A stretch of DNA of 64,000 nt from Apium graveolens (lineage: Eukaryota > Streptophyta > Magnoliopsida > Apiales > Apiaceae), in assembly GCF_009905375.1 (NCBI RefSeq), contig NC_133650.1, positions 65,537,669 to 65,601,668 on the forward strand. The letters run 5' to 3'. Both the position numbers and the translations under genes were made by a program. Of this stretch, positions 12,601 to 22,814 are shown piece after piece (position 1 is the first letter of the stretch; every line of letters begins with the position of its first letter). The notes below the pieces were generated by a model. That model was not told the DNA's origin. It was given only the letters and a program-made list of their open reading frames with translations, and made no database searches.

Positions 12601-13744
12601 GAGGAATTCATCCATCTACAGTAGAAAAGGTTACTTATTGGTATCTTTGCCTGATCAGCAAGATATCTGGTTTATGCCAAAATTCTTTTCCTTTCCAAAA
12701 TTCATTGGATGTTTCAAACTCTGTTCATACTTTACATAACAGAGGTTCCAGGAAATGTTTAAGAGATATATATATGTGGATATATATATATATCGGGACT
12801 AAATAAAGTATCTCGTAACTTTATTTCATTCAATAATATTTCAAAGATTGAATCTATTCAAATCTTGTCTTGTAGTCTCATCTATGTGATGAACTTTTGA
12901 AACTGATTATAACTTGAACGGTGGTAGTTCAAGTAGTATTGGGAAAGATATAAGTATATTGGGGTATTTGGTAACCTCATCTTTTAAACTTATATCTAAT
13001 TAATAATTGTCTTATGTATGACAAAGATTTTCAGAAAAACGTTGAGACAAGGTTAGATATATGAGATCACCTTGCAACGATATTTTTTTCATACAGTTAC
13101 ACACTAGGACTTTGTGTATATTATGCATGGAAGAGGACTTCCAATATTTTGAAAAGTATATATGTATATATACTGAATATTTTGCGACTTCATCGCATTA
13201 AGTTATCAACTTGGTTCATTTCTTTTGACCAAGACTTTCATGAGTATTATGAGTAGGCTCATATATTGTAAATCATTATACATATTATTTTGGTGGGCTT
13301 GCTGCTCACCCTTGCTTTCTTCTTTCATCACACAACAACAGTTAGGAAAGATGGCCAGACTCCAGCAGACCCAGCGCAAGCGCGTGGGAAGCGTCCCGCG
13401 TCTTCCCGTTGATGTTGTAGCTGCTATAGCTGCAGAGGTAGATCTATTGTAGATCAGACCATCTACTTTTGAGAATCAATTATGTATAATTATAACTTGT
13501 GGCAGATAATGGCAATTAACTGTAAATTTATCAAGTAATCATTTTGGGTTGTAATAACTTTTAAATTGTGGATTCAAAGACTTGTACTTATTTAAATTTC
13601 ATCTCTGAGACTATAACGGGTTGTGGTGTGTGTTAGTGTGGGGTCACAGCATAAGGTTATTTATTATTAATTAAGTGAAGTGATATTGTGGAAAGAAAGA
13701 CCGTGACGACCCGGATCCCCGACCCCGGATCTGGGGGTGTTACA
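9624..13744 (+). repeat. 3' LTR of Gypsy-1
   Basis: A complete 4121-bp LTR, TGTAATAACC to GTGTTACA, is nearly identical to 1-4107 (about 12 substitutions plus small indels by eye, roughly 0.3%). It carries the same internal repeats, the donor-like AGGCAAGT (11374-11381), the acceptor-like CAG (13339-13341) and the micro-ORF (13351-13452). It ends inside the Athila/Tat-type reading frame. Confidence 0.93.
13351..13452 (+). CDS. Micro-ORF (33 aa) in the Gypsy-1 3' LTR tail
   Basis: This is the identical copy of the 33-aa frame in the 5' LTR. See that entry for context. If it has a role it would be expressed from the 5' LTR copy. Confidence 0.25.
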   Translation: MARLQQTQRKRVGSVPRLPVDVVAAIAAEVDLL

Positions 13745-13745
13745 C

Positions 13746-14267
13746 TATGCGTCCATTGTGATGAAGTTGTGTGTGGCAGTTGGAGTTTATTGGCCCGCAC
13801 ACGAGCAACTGCAGCTCCCTAGTGCCCCGATCAATAGTTCGACGCTGTTGAGTATGCAAGAGTGGTATGGTGGGAAGCCCGATCCTAAGGGGCTTGGATA
13901 TTCTTATGAACATCTTCCAGGTGGAAGGACAGCTGATCAGACGTATTTTGGAGGTTCTTCGCAGGTCTGTAGAGCAGCTTGGAGAGCTCAGTTCAGTGAA
14001 GAGGCCGGTCCCTCGGGTTTGCAGCAGCAGGAGGAGGAAGTACATGGCAGTGCTGGGATAAGTTCAGCGCAGTATAGGCACTTGATGAGGAGGATAGATG
14101 TGATGTATGACATCCATAGTCGCTTTGTACATGACCTTACCCAGGCGATGAGGACTGCATTCAGAGCCACGGGAGTTGACATCCAGTGGCCAGTATTCGG
14201 TGAGGACTCTATGTATCCAACTCCAGACACTCCACTCGTTAAGGGTGATGACCCCGATTCTGTGTAG
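13746..14267 (+). pseudogene. C-terminal part of an Athila/Tat-type plant transposon protein, cut by Gypsy-1
   Basis: An open frame runs from the LTR junction to TAG at 14265-14267, about 173 residues of element-derived protein. The middle is rich in Gln and Glu. The C-terminal part has an amphipathic helix-like segment (QYRHLMRRIDVMYDIHSRF) followed by WPVFGEDSMYPTPDTP. This layout is like the C-terminus of the uncharacterised proteins carried at the 3' end of plant Athila/Tat elements (env-like or 'putative plant transposon' proteins). The N-terminal part lies beyond Gypsy-1, outside the window. The assignment rests on general resemblance and on the adjoining Athila/Tat-like 3' end. Confidence 0.5.
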
Positions 14268-15475
14268 GCATGCCTGACTCCTTACTATTACCTTCACTGA
14301 GGAGAGTGAATATTTTAAGTTTGGGGTTAGTAGTTAAGGATTATATGTTATCTGTGAGTCGCATATAATTTGTATATTCATGCTAGTTTAGTTCATATAG
14401 TTGCATATTTGCCATGTAGTAATTTTTTTATTTTTATAGTTTGTTGCATATAGTTCATGCATTTGCATTATAACATGATCCCTTAAGTTAATTTTTCGAT
14501 TGATTTATGATATTGATGCTAGTATAGTGATGTCGTGTTTAGTGATGTTAAGTCTTATCGAGTTGATTTGCATGCTAGAGATAATTGTAATTTCACTAAG
14601 TCTTATAGGTTGCTTGAGGGCTAGATCATGGTCATGATTTGTTTGTTTGTCAAGATTTAATCACTTGTTTATATTTAAAATTTTGGATATTCTCTTAATG
14701 ATAAAATAACATGGATATTTAAAAATTGGAGAAAAGTTGGATTTCATTTCTAGTTGTTATGGCTAAGTGTCAAATGGCTAGTAGCCGGCTCATTTTATAT
14801 GAGTAGTCTAGGGTTGAACGAGACGGATCGAAACGTACTCGTTCAGAAATTTGTGAAAAAAAATAAAAAAAAAGAAAAAAAAGAAAAAAAATATATGTGT
14901 TATGCATAATTGATCACGAGTGGGCTCTTTAGTACTCGAGTTATTAAGTTCTTAGGGGACTTTGTGCCTAGTGACCTAAGGCTTTTATGGTCTGGGATCC
15001 ACTAACCTAACGCTCGCTACATGGGTATTATTGTATAAGTCTTTTGTGGACCTCACTCATTACATGATCAAATAAACATATTTGTGTTATTTATGTATTT
15101 TGAGTAAAAGCATGAATCCATGTATAACTCCGATATAAGAATTAAAGTGTTATAAATCATTTTGAGTTTAGCTTTTTATTCTATTTATAACCTTGTGATT
15201 GCCTTGATAAGTAGTGAGTCATGATTATTGATCCAGTTGCGATAGTATATCTGTAAGCATTTGCACACACGCACGCATTTGGCTTGTAAGTTGATTTGTG
15301 GGATGTGATTCATCTTTGTGCGAATAACTGTATTTATTGAGATGTTGCTTGTTGGTTGGTTTAGTTAATCTAAGAGGATCGTTGCATTCATATAGTTTGC
15401 ATTCATGCATTTTTATTTCTTGTTCTTTGAGTCTGTTTATGCTTGAGGACAAGCATCGGTTCAAGTTTGGGGGTG

Positions 15476-17006
15476 TGTTAAGTGGCATTTATGTCTACTT
15501 ATTATGTCCTAAAAAGGCTTAAATTGATGTTTTTGTACTCAAGTTATTTGTGTATTTGATGTATTTTTGTAGTGTTTTTGCATTTCAGGCATAAATAAAA
15601 GAATCAGGGGATTTAGTATTGTTTTGGTGCTAAATTGGTGTTAGGAAGATGTCTCGGGAGTTTTCTCGTAGATCACTAGCTCAAACCATGCAAGAAAATA
15701 AAAATCATTATATTTTCCAGAGAGTCAGCGTTAGCGCGCGCCCGCGCCAGGATGCAGATTTGCAGCATGCCCGCGCTGGTGAAGTGTGCGGTTGCGCCAA
15801 GTTAGGATGACATAATTCTGTTTCTACTTGGATTCTGAGAGTTTGAAGCCCTGGTTGATTCTACAACATATATAATAGAAACTTATGATCGTTTTTCATA
15901 ACAAGACGCACCGGAGCTTAAGGAGAAGGCATAAGAAGACTGTATAGCACAATTCAACCAAGGCGAAGAGGATCTAGTTTATTCTTGTGATTCTTTGTTT
16001 TAAGTTGTAATCTTGAATGCTAGTTTTCTTATTTTATGAACCTATACTCTTGTGTAACGTACTTGGTTTTGTTATTTATTTAGTATAAAGACTACGTTTA
16101 TTATACCATGCTTTCATCGGAACCCACGTTGATGATGAGTCCGATTATGGGCCAATCATTATCATGGGGTTCTAGTAGATTTACTTATTGATTTTTTTAG
16201 TTAAATTATTTCGATGCCTTAGTGTGTGATGATTGTACGATATCCTAGTATTGGTTGTGCTTATTCGTCTTATGAGTGTCACGAACTTATAAGATAGCGT
16301 GTTAATCTCTAATGAAGCGAAAGTGAATTTAGAGGTTTAGAACTTGCCATGCTAGTATAGGTTCATGTATTTGATATGCATGATTCATAGGTAATTTTAA
16401 CCATCTTACTTGCCCTATGTAATCATGATAGATAACTTGTGCATTAAACCATTATGTTGTCAAATTCTATAGACATATAGGGTCTCAATAAAATTGGTGT
16501 ATATTCAGCTTCTATTTATTTTGTGGATGTCTGGTAGTAGGGTAATCGTACAATAAAAGTTGGCGTTTACTAGTTTCGTGTTATCTGATTAGTGTCATCA
16601 CCATTGCATTCTAAGGTTAAGAACAAAAAGGCTATTGAATGAAGTAGTAATGAAGTTGAAATCCCATGTTTGTGTCATATAGTAGAACAATCCTTTTTAA
16701 TCTCTTAGTTAATGTTCTTTAGTATAATCTCTTAGTTAATCGTAGTTATAAACAATCTCAATTTGTTAATCGTCTTAGCATTGGATAATAACCATACCAT
16801 TGTTGCATAAGTACATTGATTGAAATTAACCTAAACCGGTCTCTGTGGGAACGAACTAGAAATAATTCTATATTACTTGCGATCGCGTATACTTGCGTAA
16901 ATATTAGCGCGTGTTTTCGTCCTAACACCTGTGGGAACGAACTTGACTTATATGTTGTACTACTTGTGATCACGTGCGCTTGCGTGTATTTTTGTGTTAG
17001 AATTAC
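15476..17006 (+). repeat. 3' LTR of the Athila/Tat-type element
   Basis: The LTR begins TGTTAAGTGG after the PPT. The end is ambiguous. CCTAACA at 16921-16927 makes a good inverted terminus with TGTTA. However, a second diverged copy of the last 86 bp, again starting CTGTGGGAACGAACT, follows to ATTACA at 17006. A GC-rich patch with alternating CG (15728-15800) lies in the first third. The sequence after about 17007 belongs to Copia-1. No 5' LTR or target duplication is available in the window to settle the end. Confidence 0.7.
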
Positions 17007-17260
17007 AGCGAACATGACACCAATCATAGAGGAACTGGAAGTACTTGTAGAGTTAAAGAACCTCATTAGAAAAGAAACCGGAGATGAGACATTTGTATGA
17101 TGAATGTATCATTTAAACTCAAGAAATCATTTAATGTATAAAAGTTGTATTTTTTTGTCAATTTTGTATGTAATGTTTTAATGTTCACTGCAGCTTGGGG
17201 TTAGTCTTGTTATCATGCATGAATTTGTGATAAGAAATCTTCTCAAAAAATGGGGGAGAT
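17007..17260 (+). mobile_element. Copia-1: extreme 3' end of interior with PPT
   Basis: A short reading tail (MTPIIEELEVLVELKNL..., ending TGA at 17098-17100) is followed by about 150 bp of non-coding sequence. The purine tract TGGGGGAGAT (17251-17260) then directly abuts an LTR start, TGTTGTGCAAG. TGGGGGAGAT before TGTT is typical of plant Ty1/copia elements. The rest of the interior was displaced leftward by the Athila/Tat insertion and is not in the window. Confidence 0.65.
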
Positions 17261-17526
17261 TGTTGTGCAAGACATGCCTGTACTATAACAAGACTAAGTC
17301 AAATTGACAACCCTAAGTAAGTTATATAATAATCTAAGTTTGCATCTTGTATTATATTACTTGATTCTGTAAAACTGTCAATAGATTAGACTGGAGTATT
17401 TTTCTGTAAACAGTCTCAAGCCTAAGAATAAACTATGGAAGAAGATCATGAAGATCATGCCTCAGAGAAAGTGTGAAGAAGCTTAGAGTTGAATAAATCA
17501 GTTTTAATAAAAACACTCTAAGTCAA

Positions 17527-18000
17527 GATATCTACAAGTCACAGATCAAGTCATATCGAGAAGTCATTCGAGAACTCCAGAATGACTTATCGAGAAGTCC
17601 AAAATAGCTTATAGAGAAGTCTCAGAGATATCGACAAGCCAAATAAAGACATGAAGATTGGACATATCGACAAGTCATTTCTGCATTAGAGAAATCAGAG
17701 ATATAGACAAGTTAAAATGAATATATGAAGATTGGAGATATCGACAAGTCAATTTTCTCATTAGAGATCTCAAAGATATCGATAAGTCAAAATGCCTATA
17801 GAGATCTCAGAGATATCGACAAGTCAATTCTACATACGAAAACTTGGAGATCTCGACAAGTCAAATTCACTTATAGAGAACTCAGAGATCTCGAAAAGGC
17901 AAAGCACTTATAGAGAATTAAGATATCTCGATAAGCCATTATACGTATCGATATGTCAGTTCTCTATAGTTCAAACTGGAGATCTCGATATAAACCTCAA
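17527..18000 (+). repeat. Array of degenerate 37-bp units in the Copia-1 LTR
   Basis: The phrase GAGATATCGACAAGTCA and variants (GAGATCTCGACAAGTC, AAGATATCGATAAGTC) recurs at about 17527, 17552, 17588, 17627, 17663, 17698, 17735, 17772, 17809, 17847, 17885 and 17921, mostly every 36-38 bp. Between them lies TTATAGAGAACTCA-like sequence. The cores AGATATCT and GAGATCTC are palindromic. Short open frames through it are a by-product of the periodicity. Confidence 0.8.
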
Positions 18001-18202
18001 GTACAGAATGTAGACCAGCTAAAGATCCAGGATTGTCATTCAACAAACAAATCAATCACTGATTTGAAAAGTCTACAAAAGCAGCTTGAAGAGTACAAGA
18101 TCAAAGGCCAAGATTAGCTGACAAAGGAAAGTCACAGTCATGCATAATTTGCAAAGATACACTAAGCCATAAATTAAAGGCTTTAGATAACTTAAAGTAG
18201 GG

Positions 18203-18207
18203 TTTAG
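18203..18207. repeat. Target-site duplication of Gypsy-2, left copy (TTTAG)
   Basis: TTTAG before the 5' LTR is repeated exactly at 30915-30919 after the 3' LTR. The 5-bp direct duplication confirms the element borders. Confidence 0.93.
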
Positions 18208-18887
18208 TGTAATATCCGGGATATATCGTGTAATTATTTTTGCTATTATATAATTATTATGTGTGTTCAGTATCTATTCTGTGAGTTAATTGTTAAGTGT
18301 TATCTGTACTTGAATATTCAAAAATAATATTAATTGAGTATTTTAATTTTTATATGTCCAAAATAAAATATAGATAATTGTCATATCTTCCTAATTATTT
18401 TTATGTTGGTTTATGGATTTATAAGAATCATATGAAATTTCTAAAATCTTTTTCCGGGTAATTAAAATCTATTTTATAAAAACGGGAACCAACCGACGTC
18501 AACCGTTGTTACATTTTTGGAACCCGAAACTCGTTCGAGAACTCCTTCCTAACCTAATTGTAATATTCCGAGCATTTTCCATGTTTCGACTTTTTCGATC
18601 CGGCTTACGGTTTGTCCTGCGCGAGTCCCGGCGCAACATTTTCGATACAATATTCGTTTCGGTAAATCAATAAAACCCGTATTTTCGATAAACGGGAGCT
18701 TTTTATTAAACTATCCCAATTATCACTTCGTAATACGTGTAACCAGGCGCTGAGACCAAGACCGCAGTACAAATTGTACTAATTTGGATAATTATCCCGA
18801 AAACCGATACCGTTTGGATCAGTTTTTACAGATAAACGTACTGTTTTATATCCGAAATGATCCAACGGGATACAAATTTTCCGTATT

Positions 18888-18896
18888 TATAAATAG
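18888..18896 (+). promoter_or_regulatory. TATA box of the Gypsy-2 LTR promoter
   Basis: TATAAATAG sits about 680 bp into the LTR. It is followed by a leader-like stretch containing AAACCCTAAT, a phrase common in plant 5' leaders. The 3' LTR keeps the same site near 28160. Transcription would start about 30 bp downstream. Confidence 0.55.
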
Positions 18897-20534
18897 CCTT
18901 TTTCCGTATTTTATTTCGTATCAAAATCATTTGCAGATAGTTAATTATATAATTTTCAGAGAAAAACCCTAATTACATAAACTGTTCTAAGAATCAAACA
19001 GCAAAACGAAGGCGTTACTGATCTCTGTTTTTAAAGCTTGAGTAACCAAAACGAAGGATTTGAGGTGTTCTATCAGATTCTGAGCTTTATTTCACTGCAG
19101 AAATCAAGGGTATTTTTCTAAAAATTTATTTATTTTCGAATTTATTTTATTAAAAATATGAATTTTTGTTCGGATGATTGTTTGTATGATTTGATGATTG
19201 CATGTTGTAGAGCTTGTTTTCCTGATGATTTTCATATGTCATACGTCTGATTTGGAGTTCAATAACATGCTCAAAAGTGGGTTTAATTTTCGAATTTCAA
19301 AATTAGGGTTTATAACCCGTATGAATGTTTTCAATTGAAATTTGGGGGTTTTTGATTCAGGGGTTATTAGCTGTTGATTTATAGTGGGTTGTGTTCCTTA
19401 TAAAATTTGCAATCGATTGATATATAGCTCGTTAACAGAGGATGCTTGAATCGAAGGGAGTTGTGTTTTAAAGATTTGCGATGTTCGCCGGAAACCGGCG
19501 ATGTTCTTGGCCAATTTCCGGCCAGAACAGGGATGATTAGAATGTTTTGAATGCATGAACAAGTTCCTGGTGTTGTGTAGTGTTGATCTGGAGGTGTTGG
19601 TGGGGTGAGGACGTCGGGATCGTCTTCTCCGGCCACCCCCGATTTTCCGGCGACTGAAACTGCAAAATTGCAGTTTAGTCCCTGTATTTTTGAAGATGGT
19701 GAAGTTTAGTCCCTGTAGTTTGCAAAGTTTTCAAAAATAGGATTCATGTTTATAAAATGTTTAAAAATCATATTTCCTATTTATTTTTATTATAAAAATT
19801 CATTTTTAATTTCTAAAAATTCTGAAAATTATTATTTTAATTCCGAAAATTATTTTTAATTCACAAATAAATCTGAATTAATTAGTTAATTAATTTCAGT
19901 TTATTTATAATTGATTAATTGGTCAATTAATTCGAAAATTAATTGATTAATTGATTTAATTAATTATTAATTGATTTTAATTAGTTATTTAATTAGATTT
20001 AATTATTTAAAAATGATTTAAAAATTCTGAAAAATAGTTCCGAGCTTTAAAATATTATTCTAAATTATTTCCAAGACTCGATAATTATTCTAAAATTATT
20101 TCGGAGCCAGAATGGGCCAACCGAACCCTGTTTATTAACCCGAAATTGATCCAACGACCCGTTTTAATTCCGAAAAATGTTTTAAAAATCATTTTTAAAT
20201 ACCCGAAAGCATATTTATGACCCGAGACTTCTTTATAGATGATATGTCATTGATTACGTGATGTATTATGTGTTATACGTGACCTGTTGTTTGACTATCG
20301 GACTATATATTCGGTGTTTACTTGGTTATTGCATAGATTTCAATCCGCTAATCGGATTTGGGTAAAACGAAGGGTAGATAGAAGTATGTGTTGAATAGAA
20401 TCCTGTGAGTTGATGATTGATAGATGCTTATGATATGTGAGCAGAAGAGGCAAGGCGTAGGAAAGGGAAACAGGTAGTTGAGGAGTAAAACGATTGAGAT
20501 TGAAAGCAAGTGCAGGATAGTAAGCTAATATCAG

Positions 20535-21296
20535 GTAAGTGTTCTGAACTCTCTCGAGATATTGTAATTCTTGATAGTCTTGTTGACATTACAAGTGCTT
20601 TGAAGCACGGAAACCTAAATCCTGATTTCAGTTATTGTTCTTGAGCTATGAACCATATTCTTTCTAAGCCATTGATTATTATATACCCAAACACGAATCA
20701 CAAATCTACGATACTACTCCACAAATACATACAAACTAAATACCAGACACTGAACTGAATTATTATATACTCAATCCATGATATCTTATGCTTTGAAAGA
20801 CCAAATCCTTGAAACCCTGAAACGTTGTTTCCTTTGTTATCCAATTCTTTCATTATCCAACATTCAAGCTTTGAAAGTACCTGGTTGATCCTTACAAGGA
20901 TTGAAACCCTTTCATTGTTAAACATTTATTATTGTTAATGATTTCGGTTATTGTTTATTATTGCATATTCTGTTATTATGTTAGAATTGGATTGTTTTTA
21001 TAAAATTGTGGACCAGATTCGTGGTCAGACCATATAATGGTCAAGTTAGGCCAATGTGTGCCTTGGATCCAGTAGTTAGAGCAATGCTGTGTGCCTTGCT
21101 CGAGGTTAGTGCGTGACTAATCAGCAGCCTAACCTTGGTTTTAAATTAAAAGTATAATATCCAATTCTAGATCATAATCCATTGTTCACTTGATATCATA
21201 ACCATATTCACCTGATGATCATTATTCTTAGTTTTGTCATTGTGACTTGCTGAGCTAGTTAGCTCATTTGTGCGATGTTGTTTATATTCTTTCCAG
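20535..21296 (+). other. Putative intron in the Gypsy-2 LTR/leader
   Basis: The donor CAG|GTAAGT (cut after 20534) is a perfect plant consensus. It is followed 762 bp later by a pyrimidine-rich run ending TTCCAG (21296). Both lie in the transcribed part of the LTR upstream of the primer site. Gypsy-1 (1734-3704) and Gypsy-3 (donor at 63316) have a comparable AGGCAAGT. No transcript evidence is available here. Confidence 0.4.
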
Positions 21297-21302
21297 TTAA
21301 AA

Positions 21303-21407
21303 ATGAACCAGTTGGTAAAGAGGATCCCCAGTCCAGCGCGAGAGCTAGGGGTTCTGGTTGAGAAAGCTGAGCTAGTAGGCTTCTTTTGGAATAATTTAAG
21401 TTTGTAA
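21303..21407 (+). CDS. Micro-ORF (34 aa) in the Gypsy-2 5' LTR tail
   Basis: This frame, MNQLVKRIPSPARELG... ending in TAA, starts seven bases after the acceptor-like CAG. Its start is lost in the 3' LTR, where ATG reads AGG. The position mirrors the 33-aa frame in Gypsy-1; the sequences are not clearly similar, though both are short and basic at the N-terminus. Function unknown. Confidence 0.25.
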   Translation: MNQLVKRIPSPARELGVLVEKAELVGFFWNNLSL

Positions 21408-21647
21408 AAGTTGTAATAATGTTTAATACTCAGTTTGAATTTGAAATAGTTGGGATTTGAACGGTTTGTAATATATTAGTGTGTTTGGCTTGTGTGCATA
21501 CTTTAACCTGTTGCGGTCCGTGGTAGTTGGTAAGTAGGGTCATTGCATATATTATTAGTATCTTTATTATTGTTATAAGCAGGTTATAATTAAGGTGTGT
21601 GTGTGGACCCCAAACTTCTGACCCGGGTTTGAAGGGCGCCACATGTT

Positions 21648-21659
21648 TGGTATCAGAGC
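21648..21659 (+). other. Primer binding site of Gypsy-2
   Basis: TGGTATCAGAGC, four bases after the LTR end, complements the initiator tRNA-Met 3' end, as in Gypsy-1. Confidence 0.93.
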
Positions 21660-21841
21660 TACAGGTTATAAGTCACTGATACAAGCCTAGGTTGACGGGA
21701 ATGGGTAGAGGGATAGGATTAAAAGTAAGGCATAGGATGATAGAACGTTAAGAGGTTGAGTGTTTCGGTATATCAGGTATTAGCGTAAATTGCGTTATGG
21801 TAAGAGATTCTTATATTACGATATAATTTCAGATAGCAGAG

Positions 21842-22354
21842 ATGGCCGACTCTTTTATTCCCGTATCAGCTGATCACTCAGAGCCTTTAGTTGGAGCACC
21901 AGCATCGGATCCACGTCCTGTCATTCCACCAGCATTGGCTATTCTACCTCCACCGGTATTGCAGCCCGTACCATTACAGGCTATTCCACCTCCAGGCATG
22001 AGGCCACCTGTCAGAGGACCCCCACCTGCTGATTTAGGCTTTACTAGTCATTCAGTCACAGGAGTACCTTTCCAGTTCTCTTCCTATCCTGTTCCATATC
22101 ATCAGTTTGAGGCTTGCCTTATGGAGCAGCGATTCCTACAGGGTCAGATCCAGGAGTTATTGTATATCATGCGTACCAGAGAGATGGGGAGTGGTGAGAG
22201 GCGACTTAGGGAGAGGCTCCAGGCGTTTCGTAGAGCAGCTGTTGTGAGAATTGCTGAGGCTATACATGAGGACATCACCCCTGATTTCCTAGTGGAGTGG
22301 GCTAAGTGGGTTCTAGAGGAGCTTGAGGAGATAGGAGGTCCAGATTTGCCATGA
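21842..22354 (+). CDS. Pre-gag reading frame of Gypsy-2 (170 aa, unknown function)
   Basis: An intact frame begins ATGGCCGAC about 180 bp after the primer site and ends TGA at 22352-22354. Residues 1-65 are Pro- and Ala-rich (repeats of IPP, LPPP, VPL). The C-terminal half (about 88-165) is charged and probably helical, with QRFLQGQIQELL and ERRLRERLQAFRRAAVVRI. No zinc knuckle, protease or membrane segment is seen. It lies in a different position from gag, 460 bp upstream of the gag start, and is the only uninterrupted frame of the element. Chromoviruses usually encode a single gag-pol, so an extra frame is unusual. It could be a captured or lineage-specific accessory protein. Confidence 0.6.
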   Translation: MADSFIPVSADHSEPLVGAPASDPRPVIPPALAILPPPVLQPVPLQAIPPPGMRPPVRGPPPADLGFTSHSVTGVPFQFSSYPVPYHQFEACLMEQRFLQGQIQELLYIMRTREMGSGERRLRERLQAFRRAAVVRIAEAIHEDITPDFLVEWAKWVLEELEEIGGPDLP

Positions 22355-22814
22355 GCCAGAGATTCTGAGATGGAGATGCTGAGCAGTGTTGTTATGATTA
22401 TGTAGTATGGACAGTAGTGTGTAGTGTGTATCAGAAGACTTTTGAGTTGTATTTATAGACTAGCGATGCTGACTGGTGAGTAGGTTGTTGTACCCTTTTT
22501 GCTTTGACTTTCGAAGCGTCTTTACGCTTGTACTACCCTAAAACTTTTGATCTATATATATCAGTACCTTTTTCCTTTCCAACACTGTCATTTATTTTAT
22601 CGCACCTGTTTTACCTTACCTTATTTATTGCACCAGTTATACCCTGTGATACCATGTGCCCTGTTTTCCATAACTGTTTATATTCTGTAAAGAAGCATGC
22701 AATTTACTTAGTTACAACTGTTTTCAAAAAGAGAAATTCCTGTTTTACAAAACTTTTCTTTTATGCAAATATTTGATTCAAAAGCTAAATAAATTGATTG
22801 ATTCTTTACAGAAA

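Larger units (their letters stand above)
1..13744 (+). mobile_element. Gypsy-1: chromovirus-type Ty3/gypsy LTR retrotransposon, decayed interior
   Basis: Two direct repeats of about 4.1 kb (1-4107 and 9624-13744) flank a 5.5 kb interior. The 3' LTR begins TGTAATAACC and ends GTGTTACA, giving TG...CA ends with short inverted termini. The window opens 18 bases inside the 5' LTR. A primer site matching initiator tRNA-Met follows the 5' LTR and a purine tract precedes the 3' LTR. The interior carries recognisable but stop-ridden gag, RT, RNase H and integrase remnants of the same type as Gypsy-2, which ends in a chromodomain-like segment. The long LTRs and Met primer fit the Tekay/Del chromovirus group. 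The LTRs differ at only about a dozen places by eye. The 5' target duplication is outside the window; the base run after the 3' LTR is CTATG. Confidence 0.9.
13745..17006 (+). mobile_element. 3' portion of an Athila/Tat-type Ty3/gypsy element
   Basis: The partial frame above is followed by a 1.2 kb non-coding spacer. A purine/T-G tract TTCAAGTTTGGGGGTG lies directly before an LTR beginning TGTTAAGTGGCATTTATGTC. The spacer holds an A-rich tract (14855-14891) and an earlier tract resembling the PPT (TTTTAAGTTTGGGGTT, near 14311). The phrase GAGGACAAGC before the PPT and CTGTGGGAACGAACT near the LTR end are hallmarks I associate with Athila/Tat elements. Gypsy-1 inserted into its interior; its 5' half is outside the window. 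Confidence 0.75.
17261..18207 (+). repeat. Copia-1 3' LTR, first part (947 bp)
   Basis: It starts TGTTGTGCAAGACATG right after the PPT and is interrupted at 18207 by Gypsy-2. Removing Gypsy-2 and one copy of the TTTAG duplication joins it to 30920-31272, giving an LTR of about 1.3 kb. Its second half is an array of degenerate units of about 37 bp (17527-18000). Confidence 0.8.
18208..21643 (+). repeat. 5' LTR of Gypsy-2 (3436 bp)
   Basis: TGTAATATCC to GCGCCACA. It contains a TATA box (18888-18896), an AT-rich run with many AATTAATT steps (about 19860-20000), a donor-like CAGGTAAGT (20532-20540), a polypyrimidine-CAG (to 21296) and a 34-aa micro-ORF (21303-21407). The first 450 bp resemble the start of the Gypsy-3 LTR. 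Confidence 0.95.

Noticed and set aside
13740..14297. Three overlapping minus-strand and alternative frames over the Athila/Tat-type protein
   Set aside because: They are shadows of the 173-residue plus-strand frame, which alone has protein-like composition and a family-like C-terminus.
17725..18013. Open frames of 62 and 73 aa with DIDKS repeats
   Set aside because: The peptide repeats are a by-product of the 37-bp DNA array in the Copia-1 LTR; frames shift between units.
19379..19636. Minus-strand frame in both Gypsy-2 LTRs (also 28651-28908)
   Set aside because: Antisense to the LTR transcript; present twice only because LTRs are duplicated. No recognised domain.
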